Below, piece by piece: positions 1 through 11,773 of a stretch of DNA of 64,000 bases (positions are counted from its first letter, which is position 1; the number at the start of each line of letters is the position of its first letter). Source of the DNA: Allantophomopsis cytisporea (taxonomy: Eukaryota; Ascomycota; Leotiomycetes; Phacidiales; Phacidiaceae); assembly GCA_024752435.1 (NCBI GenBank), contig CP103025.1, forward strand, positions 1,798,001 to 1,862,000, in the 5' to 3' direction. The position numbers were made by a program, and so were the translations under genes. The notes under the pieces are model-generated. The model saw nothing but the letters and a program-made list of their open reading frames with translations. It searched no databases and was not told the origin of the DNA.

Positions 1-175
1 CCCTAAGATCTAAGTCTACTGCATAAATCAATGCGAAGCACGCCGCGCAATCTTTCCCTCAAAGCGGCCCGGGCCAGCCATCGCCCCCACCATCTCGGGG
101 CATCATCCCCGTCCCCATCGCGTCTCAAAACTCACTGCAAATCCTGCTGTCTAAATGTTGCAAGCAGCGACTTAT

Positions 176-653
176 TCAGCAGACCATGGTCGCGCCGCCA
201 GTCTCAATGGCGTCGATCTCGTCCTGCGTGTACAGCGTGCGGTGGAAGCGCGCTGGCAGCTGGCTGCGGTCGAAGTACTCGCCCTGTGCCGGCTCGACCG
301 GACCCAATGCGTGTCCGGACATGCCGCCGATTCCACCCTCAGCACTGAATGCCGTGCGGCCTAGGGGGCCGTGCTGCTGTGACTTCTGGCGGTAGGAGGA
401 GAAGGAGTTGCTGGACTTGAAGGAGGCTGGGAGCTCGGGGACCGGCGAGGCCGGGTGCACGTGTGGAGTGTGGTCAATGGATTCTGAGTTGAGGATTAGT
501 TTTGCAAATTGAAATTGGGCCGATGGTGATGTGGATGCATGTGGGATGGGGGGGAGGCCGAGGCTTACTTGGGATGGTGTGCTTGCCGATGAACTTGATC
601 ATTGGGGTGCGCTCGGCGTGTGCTGCTGCGCGGAGAACCTTGGTCGCGAACAT
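176..653 (-). CDS. kgd4: Kgd4 / Ymr31-type subunit of 2-oxoglutarate dehydrogenase (mitochondrial)
   Basis: Two exons, 653-569 and 483-176, separated by an 85-nt GT-AG intron, give 130 aa. The spliced protein starts with a short basic, acid-poor N-terminus (MFATKVLRAAAHAERTP) followed by a KFIGK-type block. The junction reads ...TIPK-SIDHTPHVHPASP, and the protein ends with a QLPARFHR block and an AIETGGA motif. This layout (basic start, HPxSP block, LPARFR-like and Ixx(G/S)GGA end) is that of yeast Kgd4/Ymr31, once listed as a mitochondrial ribosomal protein and now known as the small subunit that links the E3 component to the 2-oxoglutarate dehydrogenase complex in the TCA cycle. An in-frame ATG ten codons upstream exists, but the chosen start gives the family-like N-terminus. 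The identity rests on motif recall rather than a search. Confidence 0.85.
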
Positions 654-2228
654 GATTGTGGTTGTGGATGTAAAGAAAGACAATCGTGGGTGGAATGGGA
701 GGGGATTGGAATTGAGGTCTTTGAGATGTTCCGCGCGGGCAAGTTGTGATGTCGTCGGAAGGTCGAAGAAGCTTGGATGGAGTTAAGGCCGTGCAGGCGA
801 GTCGAGTCGAGGTCTCAGTCGGGATGTTAGCGCAAGGGCGCTTGATAATAATGATAAGGTAATGGCGAAAGAGGTACAGTTAGGCGGATGGATGGAGGGG
901 AATATTATTTCAGCAACGGGATTGGAATTCGATTGTTTGTGGAAAAAGAAAGATAGAAAGGACGAGAGAAATCAATATATAATAGTCTATGTATTATATA
1001 ATGTACATAAATATGGAGATGAGCGGACTCATGAGCGGGGTAATGCGAAGTGTGTCTGGAAATATGTACATATGGTTTGATTTTTGCAATGGTGAAATTG
1101 ATGAAATGGGGAGAGAATTCCGATCCGACGATCTTATCAATCTGTCAGATGTTTTTTTCTTTTTTTCTGCAAAATTGTGTGAGTTTGAGCGCGGAGCGCG
1201 CCGATTGCACGCGATTTCACCATCACGAAAACGAAAGTGGAATATCGTTCCCTCGATCCGCTTTTGATGGATTTTAACATCAAAGGTAGTTTTCATAGAC
1301 CAATAAGATTCTTGAACGAGCATTTAGTATAGCGGTCCAAAGGAGACTCGACGCTTATATCCTTTAAAATCCTGGAGTAGTCTGGAGTACTGGAGCAAGT
1401 AAGGTCTGTCTGTATTTTCGAAGTTATCTACGGTATCTATCGTGTTCCAGCAATACCACCATGTTCGCCTGCCCGCCTGCCCGCCTGCTCACCAGCTCCA
1501 CAGAAGGCTATGCTTGACTTTACAATTCAACAGAGAGCCCTGAAAAGTATCCGCGTAAACTTGACCTCTGATCAACGGCGCAGCGGGAGTCTTCAAAGAT
1601 AAGTACAAGCACGTACTGGAATGTGGGGTGGTTCGAGGATGTGGAGGTTTAGACTTTTGAAAGGCTTTCAAGACCTTGCTGCACACTCATTCTCATGATC
1701 TTTTTGAGGAATCAAACCATGTCGAGCCGCACAAGTATCTATTGTATCAGATCTGTGTGTCAGACTCGCTCAAAAACTACGCGCACATACTTAGAAGTCG
1801 TTTCCACTCACTGCATAATCATTGTGCCTTTTTTGTGCTGAAGATGAAGAGTTGAATTCTGATGATCTGAGATTAGAGTTGTGTCAAAGTTTGTGATTGG
1901 CTGGCAGCATATGAACGCGACCTCCACCAAAACCACGATAATTCGTTGTTCTTTCACTTCCGTATAGCGCTCGATGCTCTGGGAGGGAAGACAAAAGGGG
2001 AATTTGTTACTTGCATTCCTCTACATCGCCAAAGATATCACATAATGTCGGCTGTTTCTTAATTGATTGACACTGTATCCGGATTTTACTCTCCTTCATC
2101 AACCATCACCAGACAATTACAACACCTAGGTAGGGAAACCCTTTCACGTGACTCGTACTGAACACAAAACTAACGTACATATAGGAGGATTCTTTCCAAC
2201 ATAGTTGCTCACTTGAGCATCTGCAACG
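654..2228. other. Intergenic region between kgd4 and med18 (divergent promoters)
   Basis: About 1.6 kb between two divergently transcribed genes, so it should contain both promoters. It has a T-rich tract near 1150-1165 and a short GCCTGCCC repeat near 1468-1490. A CCTAGGTAGG-type element lies at 2125-2134. I see no convincing reading frame or structural RNA gene. Confidence 0.7.
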
Positions 2229-3204
2229 ATGCACGAGCTATTCCTCTGTGCAGAGGTCAAGGCCGACCAACTGCAATCAGCCCTGTCCATTCTCCAAGGC
2301 TACTGTGCCATGCCTCCAATTCATATCGTACAGCGACGTCTCATCTATAAGGGCCAAAAGCGCTCTCCCCACGGCGCACCTCCATTGGGCATGTCGAGGA
2401 CGATAATGACCAGATCTCCGCCGCCAAGGGCGAAGCTCTGGAAAGAGCTCCATGCCTATATGACGCAGCAGGCATACATCATTTCGATAAACTACGATAC
2501 CAGCTTCAATGATTACGATTCTACCAAGTTCTTCCGCATGAAGCCGGAAGAAGCGTGAGTATCCCATCCATGTGCTTTGTGAACTTGTTGTTGATATGAT
2601 CTTAGTGATAAGGATCTGAACAGCATTCCTGGGGGTTTGCTTTTTCATGAAATCCCAGAACCTGCTGGAACAAGACCTGTGAGCAGTAGAAAGATTGTTC
2701 TCATAGATGGTGAGAGGGATCTTCCATCAGCAATGACTGATAGCCCAAATGGATTCGGTTACTCGTGAGTCCTCTCACGCTTGGAGCCCTGAGCAACCCT
2801 CACTTTCTCAGCTCTCCTACGTTTCATTGTTAGGACCATCTGTATTCCGAGACTAACTGATCTGTAGTTTCATAAATGAACATATCGCGGACATCTATCG
2901 TTTTATCCATGATGATGTCACCTTCACTATTTTTCGATGTCTCCTCCATCCTGATGATGCAGAGCTTGTGGGTCGACCAAGCATAACCGGTGCGCCGAGA
3001 CTGGAGTTACCATCATTCGAACATCTCCGTCCTTTTGATCATGCAGATGGTTGGGTCATGAAGGCCTCATTGAAGGTAGAGGATGGAAGTAAGCCTGCTG
3101 ATATGCAAACGGCTACAGATATCTTGATGAAGATCAAAGCAGACCTCGCGGGGTCCTTTGAGTTGCTTGTGCCTGACAGGTTCTCCTTGGATACGCGGGC
3201 TTGA
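2229..3204 (+). CDS. med18: Mediator head-module subunit Med18 (Srb5)
   Basis: Three exons, 2229-2554, 2606-2764 and 2868-3204, join in frame to 273 aa. The protein begins MHELFLCAEV, the N-terminal signature of fungal Med18 in which the first strand is MHE(L/F)xLxA and is followed by a helix ending LQGYC-MPP. The middle reads PGGLLFHEIPEP and the C-terminal half contains the RFIHDDVTFTIFR barrel strand, then DGWVMKASLKVEDG. Med18 forms a beta-barrel with Med20 on the movable jaw of the Mediator head and affects RNA polymerase II initiation and termination in the nucleus. The length fits fungal Med18. An AATAAA lies about 30 nt after the stop and may serve as a poly(A) signal. The gene is followed by pnk1 in the same direction about 400 bp downstream. 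Confidence 0.85.
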
Positions 3205-3608
3205 AGATTGATCAATATGGAAAAAAGGAGAAATAAATGTTATTCCTAGGTTGAGTTATGGGCAGCCATCGGATTGGGGAGTTGCTTAAACGAAAAGGCT
3301 CTGCTTAAGTTCACAAAAGTTGGATTTGAGAGATCAACTACAAGCGATACACTACATTGAGAACAATTGATCAGTAAATCAGATGTATCATTTGATCATG
3401 ATAGAGTGAATAATAATTGATTTTGGAAGCATTCTGATTATTAAAGTGCCATCATGTGATGTCGTGAATCCCATTTACGCGTTCGCGTAAAGTGCAATAC
3501 TGCGTCATATCGCGTCCCTTCCTTTGATAAAGTACGGCTATCACAAACACCGCAACGCTGGCGTTCTTCACTCATCTACACCTCTGTCGACGGTACATAC
3601 AAGCAGCC
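3205..3608. other. Intergenic region between med18 and pnk1
   Basis: About 400 bp holding the med18 3' end and the pnk1 promoter. It is AT-rich in the middle with repeated TGATCA-like words (around 3370-3400). No coding signal is seen. Confidence 0.6.
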
Positions 3609-5521
3609 ATGACACAGGCTGAGCAGGGCACGAAACGAAAGCTGGAAACAGCTTCAGTCTCCCCTCCACCGTTGCGACGAAAGGCAGCTCCGTCAACCAC
3701 CACCAGTAAGTTTGTCTTTGATTTCGATGGTCTCATAATCTGACAGCTCAATAGAGAGTGCCGTAGCCAGTTTCTTTACTCCAACGTCACAAAAGCCTCC
3801 AGAGAAGACTATATGGCAAGAGCGTAGCCAAAATGATAGATCCCCAAATACCTTGCTTGTGGGCAAATACGATCACAGTCGAGAAGGGTCATCTGCTATG
3901 AAGAGGCGCAAGATTGCAGCCTTTGACTTTGTATGCTTCCATACAACTGAACTCATGGCATTTTTCCTTGCTGACGATCAATTGAGGATTCTACGTTGAT
4001 AACAAACATATCGAAGAAGAAGTTCTCGGATGATCCACAAGACTGGAAGTGGTGGCATGCTTCCGTACCTACCACGCTCAAAAAGCTTTATAATGATGAA
4101 GGGTAAGACGCTCTTTCTACTGTACCGTCACCACATGTCTTGCTTACATATGATAGCTATCGAATAGTCATCGTCAGTAATCAGGCGGGAATAGCATTGA
4201 AGGCAGATCCTAAAAAGCCAACAGCCCAAAAAAACAGGTTGGCGACATTCAAGACGAAAGCATCCGCGGTGTTTAGCCAATTGGATCTTCCAATTACCCT
4301 CTATGCTGCTACCGAGAAGGATGTATATCGGAAACCCCGCACTGGTATGTGGAAGGAGCTAGTCGAGGATTATGATTTGGATGAGTCTGGCGAGATCGTC
4401 GACCTCGAGAACTCATTCTTTGTGGGAGATGCTGCTGGACGCGTTGCAGGGTCGGGCATGCCGAAGGACTTTTCATGTTCAGACAGGTATTATATGACGA
4501 GTGCAAAAGTTAGAAATGATACTAATAGACACAAGGAATTTCGCCGACAATGTGGGCATCAAATTTCACACTCCAGAAGAGTACTTCCTAAAAGCGAAGC
4601 CCAGACAATTTGAAAGAAGTTTGGATCTTACGAAATATGTTGGGAGAGCAGAAGAGACAACGTCGAACTGTGTGAAAATCTATATCCCCTTGTATTACCA
4701 AGCTAATCTAGAATAGCGGCATCAGTTTTTAGCCGTTCAAACAAGCAGGACCTTGTTATCTTCTGCGGAAGTCCTGGATCTGGCAAATCTAGCTTCTACT
4801 GGAAGTATTTGCAACCTCTCAACTATGAGCGGGTCAATCAAGATATCCTAAAAACTGTACGTTACGTTATGTATAGTCCCGTAAAATACGACTCTACAAT
4901 CTCATATTGAATCATATCTGACATGTACCTTGTAGCGAGATAGATGTATCAAAGTAGCGAAGGAGTATCTTTCCGAAGGGAAATCTGTTGCTGTCGGTAT
5001 GTACCCGTCGCCAATCTCATCCCCGCGTTTCGCAAGTCTGCTACCTTCTAACGTCTCAAAGATAACACCAATGCCGACGAGGATGTGAGGAGTAAATGGG
5101 TGGCTATAGCCAAGGAACACCAAGTTCCTATCAGATGTGTATTCTTCACTGCGAGTTCAGAATTATGTGAGCACAACAACGTAGTAAGGGCGCTCAACGA
5201 AGAAGTAGGTCCTCGAAAGCCCGATTGTTCCTTTCGACAATAATGCCAGCGAGTATGGAAGGCTGCGCTGACAAGGTACTCTAGATGAATCCTGAGAAGC
5301 GAGATCTTCTTCCCGCCATGGCGTTCAGAGGCTTTGTGTCGCGATTCCGCAAACCGAAGATTGACGAGGGCTTTCAAGATGTTGTGAATGTAGACTTTAA
5401 GGTACGTGGCGTGCTTAACACTAATCTATTCATTTGCTTTAATCGAGCTGGTCATTAACACCTATGGCAGTTCACAGGAACTGATCAAGAGAAGGCTATT
5501 TGGAGCCGTTACTGGAACTGA
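3609..5521 (+). CDS. pnk1: Bifunctional polynucleotide phosphatase/kinase (Pnk1/PNKP)
   Basis: Ten exons: 3609-3705, 3755-3930, 3987-4102, 4157-4486, 4536-4669, 4717-4856, 4936-4996, 5062-5204, 5285-5401 and 5471-5521. They give 454 aa in one frame. The enzyme removes 3'-phosphates and phosphorylates 5'-hydroxyl ends during DNA single-strand break repair in the nucleus. The HAD phosphatase DxDxT motif (AFDFDSTL, catalytic Asp90 and Asp92) spans the exon 2/3 junction, followed by a VSNQAGI block and a FFVGDAAGR block. The kinase P-loop GSPGSGKS is at about residues 302-309. The kinase motif DNTNADED then follows, and the ending is KFTGTDQEKAIWSRYWN. Unlike the vertebrate enzyme there is no FHA domain, only a short basic N-terminus (KRKLE, PPLRRKA) that could be a nuclear signal. 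The donor of the fifth intron (GTGTGA) is weaker than the others and is the least certain junction. Confidence 0.9.
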
Positions 5522-8500
5522 TCCGGTAGCCATCATGTCGATCATTAATACTCCAAGTCGCACAGTGCTTGCTATTTGAGGCCATCAATATCGATGCGGG
5601 CTCATGGCGAGGCTTTGATGCACATAGAACGGCAGGGTTGCATATGGCCTTGCCTTTTTACTTGCACAACATCGATCCTCCCGTCTTAAATTCTCATTAT
5701 TGCCTCGAACCATCCTTGAGGCTGCCTGGTAGATAGATTTGTATGCTACTGTACGTACTAAGCCATTAGTCCTGCTCGCATTAAGTGTCTGCAAAACTCA
5801 TCCTAGCCTCTAGATCCATGGCTCTTCTAAAAAAGAAAGAGAATTCTCAACGATTCAATTGTCTGAAGATCCTCATTTCTGTAGCAACATCTCCGGGATC
5901 ATTTAGTCACCTAGTTCTACCACAGAAAAGAGCCCGCATGAAACAAGCAGATATGCAGTCGTATTCTATCAAACCTCAACTGACCACAAAGCTACCCTCC
6001 GCGGATACTCTGTAGATCGCCTCGTCGCGCAAACTATGAACCCGTTGGAAGCCGCACGAAAGCTTGCATTACATGGAATAATATCCTCGCTCGGAACTTG
6101 GAGGGCATGTATTTCGCGTGTGGAGAGCTTAACGTCCATTGTGTAGCATAGGCGGTGCAATGGCGTTGCGTGCTGTCCGACTGCGCATCAGCTCATCAAT
6201 GACATTTATACTGTGCAATGCTGAGTGGTAGCGATGTTAAAAGCTGTGGTTTATATTCTGTACCAGGGTAATATGGAGCATTTCCTAATCAAAGCAAGAT
6301 TTGGCTGTACCGTAGACTTTTTCTTCTTTTTTTTCTTTCATAATCAATCTCATACAAATTTCGAAGGTTGCAAGACCCTTGCAATCCATATCAAATTCTC
6401 TGTTCTACTCAATTTGAGTTTGAACCCAACAACAACCTTCCTTATCGCTATGAATATCCATCATAGTTAACGTCCGTCCAGACTTCCCCTCACCTCTCGC
6501 CCACCTCCATCTCGGGTGATGATACGTACTCTAATACCCTACCATAGCATATCATCGATGCTGGAAACTCAGCATACCACTTCCCCGTAGCGTGACCACC
6601 GCCATGGCAACGTTCTCAAAACTGCCTCTGCCCGGCACCACCCCTTGGCATTCTAACTTCCCGTTGTGGCGGCGGGATAATCCCATTTCTACCTCTTGTC
6701 ATTATCTGCGTATGCGGCATCGCGGTGACTCTGTGTTGAGCATCATCATTATCATGAGCTCTTGGGGCGGAAGTTTGTAGGCGAAGCTGCGGGGGAGGGG
6801 TGGTGCATTCGGCACCGCTGAGTTAATAATGGAACTGCGTTTGCGGTTTGAGGTTTGAGGTCTGGAGATGCATAGTTGGATATGAGTGGGAGGCATCAGG
6901 AGGATGAGGTACGAATATGTGGGATTAAGGTAATTTTCTAGGTTTGCTGGGGATGCTGGGGTTGGTGGGGTGGGGGGTTTGTGAGAGTTGCGAGGCGCTG
7001 TTGTGTATCTATTCTACCTAAGGTAGGTACAGCAGTGGAAGATTAACTTCGGCATTCTCGTTCTGTGGGATTGCTTCTCTCCGTTTTGTCCCTTGTTATC
7101 TTTGGATTACGTACGTCATGTGGTTATTGATGTGAGGACGTAATATCTCCTCTCAATCTACAGTGTATATGGTTTGCTTCGTTCCGGATATATCATCTAC
7201 CTCTATTCAATTCCGTCCCTGTAAATCTTGTAACGACCCGTAATGAGTTTTGGTTGTTTTCCCCCGCGTTGCGTTTTGCCTTTTACAAGGAAAATCTCTT
7301 GTCTTTCTAGGTTGTTGATATTGGACTTGTAGACTAATTCTGGATTTTTATGGCTGGTTCTTGATATTGCATATAGGATCATGCTGTGTAAATTACTGTT
7401 GTCGTTTGTACTTGGAATCTAATGTTTAGTAAACATATCACCGACGCCCCTAGAAATGGGTCCGGATTCGTCATCACCTCTCTCGCCATTGATCACGATA
7501 TCTTGCCAGTCTGATGAATTCCAAGTCTTCTTTCCTGAACCGTCTTCAATTCGAGAATTGCTGATGACTGTCTCGGGAAGAATTGCTGTAAGATGAGATC
7601 AACAAGCGTTGGTATGCGGTATGATTATGTTAACGATCTTGGCGGAAAAGAATAAGCATAACCAGCCTCTGATTGAGGTAGGATCTTATGGCTTTACTAA
7701 TACTGGTACTACTCTGCTGTATGGAAATAGGTAGAGTCGTATCCCGAATGTTGCATAAAGGCACAACGTATGTGTTTTGGATAGAGGAGTAAGGGAAAGG
7801 ATATCATCATGAATGCGGGATTGATGCACGAGAGGGTTCCATTATCAAGTCCGTACTTTTTGTAGAAAGATATGTATCTAACAAATATGAACGATCATAG
7901 GTTTTCGAAGGAAAAGGCTGGCTGGATTGACGACCGGTGACCAATATCTAGTCATGGCTTTGAGCTCGCTGATCTCTTAATACTTTAGGATTGCCCAGAG
8001 CCCTCGGGTGATGAAAAACGGACTTGCTGCATAGACAATTTGAGCATCTCGAAGTCTTGTTATCGGGGACCGAGTGGACGGTGTGAAGTCTGTCTTTAAA
8101 GGTTAAGTAGATAAAAGTCAACTTTTTGCCTCGGGATGATATTCATTCTTTAAAGTGTTGAAGGCAGAGACGGACTCCACATCCCAACACCAATATGTAA
8201 TAAGTGGCAGAAGAGCATTTCATAGTCATAGGCGGCGTAATAGGTAGGTAATCTTTGGGCTGCTGCTACATTACTTGAGAAGGAGAGCAAGTCTTTATTA
8301 CCACGATTATTACCTAAGCTATTGATCGCATTCAGTACTTCGATATCCATTTCATTAAGTAACGGCGTCAAGCCGCGAAACGTCGGTGGCGCCTATGAGA
8401 ACCCGTCAAATTCGTACATAAGCTTGACTGTAGATACCTTTTGCATATTCGCAGATTAATTTATAATGCATTTCCGAAAACGGGCTTCAATAGATGGACG

Positions 8501-11500
8501 TCTTCTCAATTGATAATAGACTGGGTCTCTGAAGCCACCGAATGGCAACATTCTCTTTTTGTGCCCTCTTGGTGAGGAAGTCATTCGGCGTTTCTCTCCA
8601 GTTCATATCCCAACGTCACGCATGACAACCCTCGCTGCATAACCCCATCCACATCCACATCCACAACCACAATCTCAACTCAATCCCCTTCCAACTCCCT
8701 CCCACTCTGAGCTCCAAGTATGTCCAAAGGGTATCGCCAAGTGGAGTCAAGCTCCGCCCTCCCACTCCAAGTCCGCCCGAAACGGCAGCGAAGAAAATCA
8801 TCGTGGGCCGAATCACACTACTACCTGACTATATACATACTACTGTACACACTCTACCTGCGCTCCGTACTGCGGAATCGAATCCTACACTACGACCCTG
8901 AAAATATTGGGGCGGCGTTGAAGTCTGGAGCAAGGAATTCTCGCTGTGGAGCTTCAGCAACAAAAATAAATTCGTGCAGTTCCGATTCCATGGAGTATTT
9001 TTGCATCACGTTGTTAATTGTGGATCTACGCTGCGATCGATCCAGACTGCCAGCATCTTGAGCTTAGACTGAGCTTGAGCTTGAGTTTGACCTACATCCA
9101 GTGAATGCCTGGACTGAAACGCATGCTATGTGCTGTCAACGAATTTCATATCTGCGTCTGCGTCTGCGTCTGCCGCTGCGTCTGTGTCTGTGTGGGAGTT
9201 TGTCAAGCATTCCCTCTCGCGAGGCCCCATGAAGCGCTTGTAGGAAGCATGATCGAAACACAAACGTAAACGCACTGAGCGACGGGATGGACTGACTCGG
9301 TGTCGTCTGCGATCTGTTTCCCTGCGCTTCTTCTCATCGCGTGTTTACCCCACTTCAAGTGTGGAAAAGTTTTGACGCGATTGAAAGAGCTTGCTACGCT
9401 TGACCATGTTCGATCAACTTGATACGCTTCATACAGTGCACGTATGGACTTCTCCATAATAACAATACGCGTGGACAGGTACATATGTACTGTAAGTACA
9501 AGGACATAAACATGTATGTATGTAGCTTGCCAGGTGTGACTATGGATATGCCTCCCGCAATTCAAGGCTCTTGAATCGGAAGCCTTGAATCTCACGATGA
9601 CTGTGGACACATTAAACCCCTCCGCTCGGCACTTTGACCCACCAGCATGCCTACCTCTCACTCTTTACTTCATCATAGTCAGATTCATAGATCCGCTACG
9701 GAATCTCTAGACTGGGGATCTGGATAGACGGAAGGTTGAGCGATGGCCGAGGTATCCATAGACATGTGAATTGCGTGTCATGTATCCGAACAGAAAAGGA
9801 AGACGTTGAGTGAGGTTGAGGTTGTGAATTCCAAAAAGATATCACAGCATGTCCAGAAGAAATTGCTTCGGAAGCTGCAACAATAGAGAACAAAGCACAG
9901 GATGTGTTACACAAATGATTATTGGTCAGGGTAATCGGATATGATAACTGAATTGTCCACCATTATAAGCCCCGAGTCGTTGGGTTCTTGAGCACATGGC
10001 ATGACTGTCCACCGGAGTGATGAGAAGTGTTGAAAGCCAGAAGCGACCAGTAAACGTCAGGATATGAGATCACCAAGCCAAAGCCCGTCCAAGCAATACT
10101 CTATTCTACAGGGTGTGAAAAGTTATTGACGACGTGAAGCCCTGATTGCTTAGATGAACATAGCACAGGCACGGTACCAGAGTTGACATATCGCGCGAAG
10201 CCTTTACTACTACTAAAGGTATGATAGAATCATCGGTATCGAAAATACTGTATGCCGTACTTCGTATAGGTTGTAGTACAGAGGAGGCTGCCCCGCCATG
10301 CGCACCAACGCTCGTTGGACGGAACATGCCTTTTTTCTTTTCCGATCTTCTGCTCACGCCGCGCCGTCACAGAAGAAAGTGGAAGGGAAAAAATTGGTGG
10401 GAAAAGAAAAAATATGAATAGTACATACATGGTATGCAAGGGCTATGCCGTGACCAGATGTTTGATCGCCTATGGGTCGAAGGCTCGGACCATGACAGTC
10501 ACAGCTAACTACGATACGTTGTTCATGTCTACTTCACTATGGATCCAGTTCCTAACGACAGTGAAGCCTGAGTCTTTGTCGGGTTTCGTTTCGAAACGTC
10601 AGAGCATCTCATCGTGGAAAATCCTGAACATCTTTTCGTCATACACCTGGTTCTGTGCGCCCAAAGCACGCCTGCCGCAGCAAAAGTGACACGAATGCAT
10701 TATCATGGATTTTTCAACACCACTACTATGTGCAGAAAAGTTGCCCTGAGAGGTGACGGGCGTGTGCTGTCAAGACCCTCGAAATGTGTGGGATAAATTC
10801 GGGGCTGGCAGCAGTATCGAAGAACGGCTTATAGGCCAAAAGAGATGGCTTTTTTGTGATGTCGTGTGAGAGGCGTCCCAGGGTATCTTTCAAGCCACTC
10901 GGAGTCGTGTGAGATTCTGTATCGCCAACGGAGTAGAGTTTGTGCCTGAAGTCCCTGACATAAGTGCAACGGTGGCATCCAATTGGAACTACTGTATGGT
11001 TGAACCGCGGAAGAGGCTTTTTTCTTCTTCTTCTTTTGTTCTCTTGCCTTCCTCTTCGTTGAGAGGGAAACATATGGCGAGTGGAACACTACTGGTCTGA
11101 TCCAACGAAGTCGGCCGGGCATAAAACTTCTGTGCTGAAGGGTCGTGAGAGCATCGTGAATGACATGTAAAAAGATGGTGGGTGAGGGTGTTTTTAGACT
11201 CATAGGCATGTATGATGAAATCACAACTTACACGCAGCAAATCAGTCAAGCTGAGAAGTGATGCCCTGCAGGACGGAACCAGACAGTATCAGAACAGAAG
11301 GATATGGATCGCGCAACCTGGGGCGAAGGCATGGCATACATAGACGACTGTGGACCTGTAGAAAGCTTCTGTAAACCCTGGCTGAGAAATGCGATCGAGT
11401 ACTCATTGGCCATTAAATCAAAGGATGCGTGCGTGGGAATGATTCGATGAAGGAAACATGATCCCATCGGTGGGCTCTGAGCTTATGTAGGTACGCGATC

Positions 11501-11740
11501 ATTCAACTCAATCTGCAGCCTGAAGAGAGATCAGCTTCCCGCCACTTGGTGATAGCTCACATTCCGAAAAGATGAGATGGATGACGACGAGATGATAATG
11601 TGATACCATCAAAATGAGAATGAGATGGTGCAGAATTTGTATATCTGATCAACGACATCTCAAATCTGATGGAAACTAGGATGACTTGTGTGAGAGTCAG
11701 GAGGAACAAGGGGGATGGACTTCGGTCGGGCTTGATTGTG

Positions 11741-11773
11741 TTTTGTTTTGTTTTGTTTTGTTTGTTTGTTTGT
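11741..11773. repeat. (TTTTG)n/(TTTG)n microsatellite
   Basis: Four TTTTG units run directly into TTTG units. It is a simple repeat in the gene-poor region. Confidence 0.95.

Noticed and set aside
9203..9661. A 152-codon minus-strand frame in the gene-poor region
   Set aside because: The composition is erratic with no motif, it overlaps GTCTGC repeats, and there is no supporting splice or family evidence.
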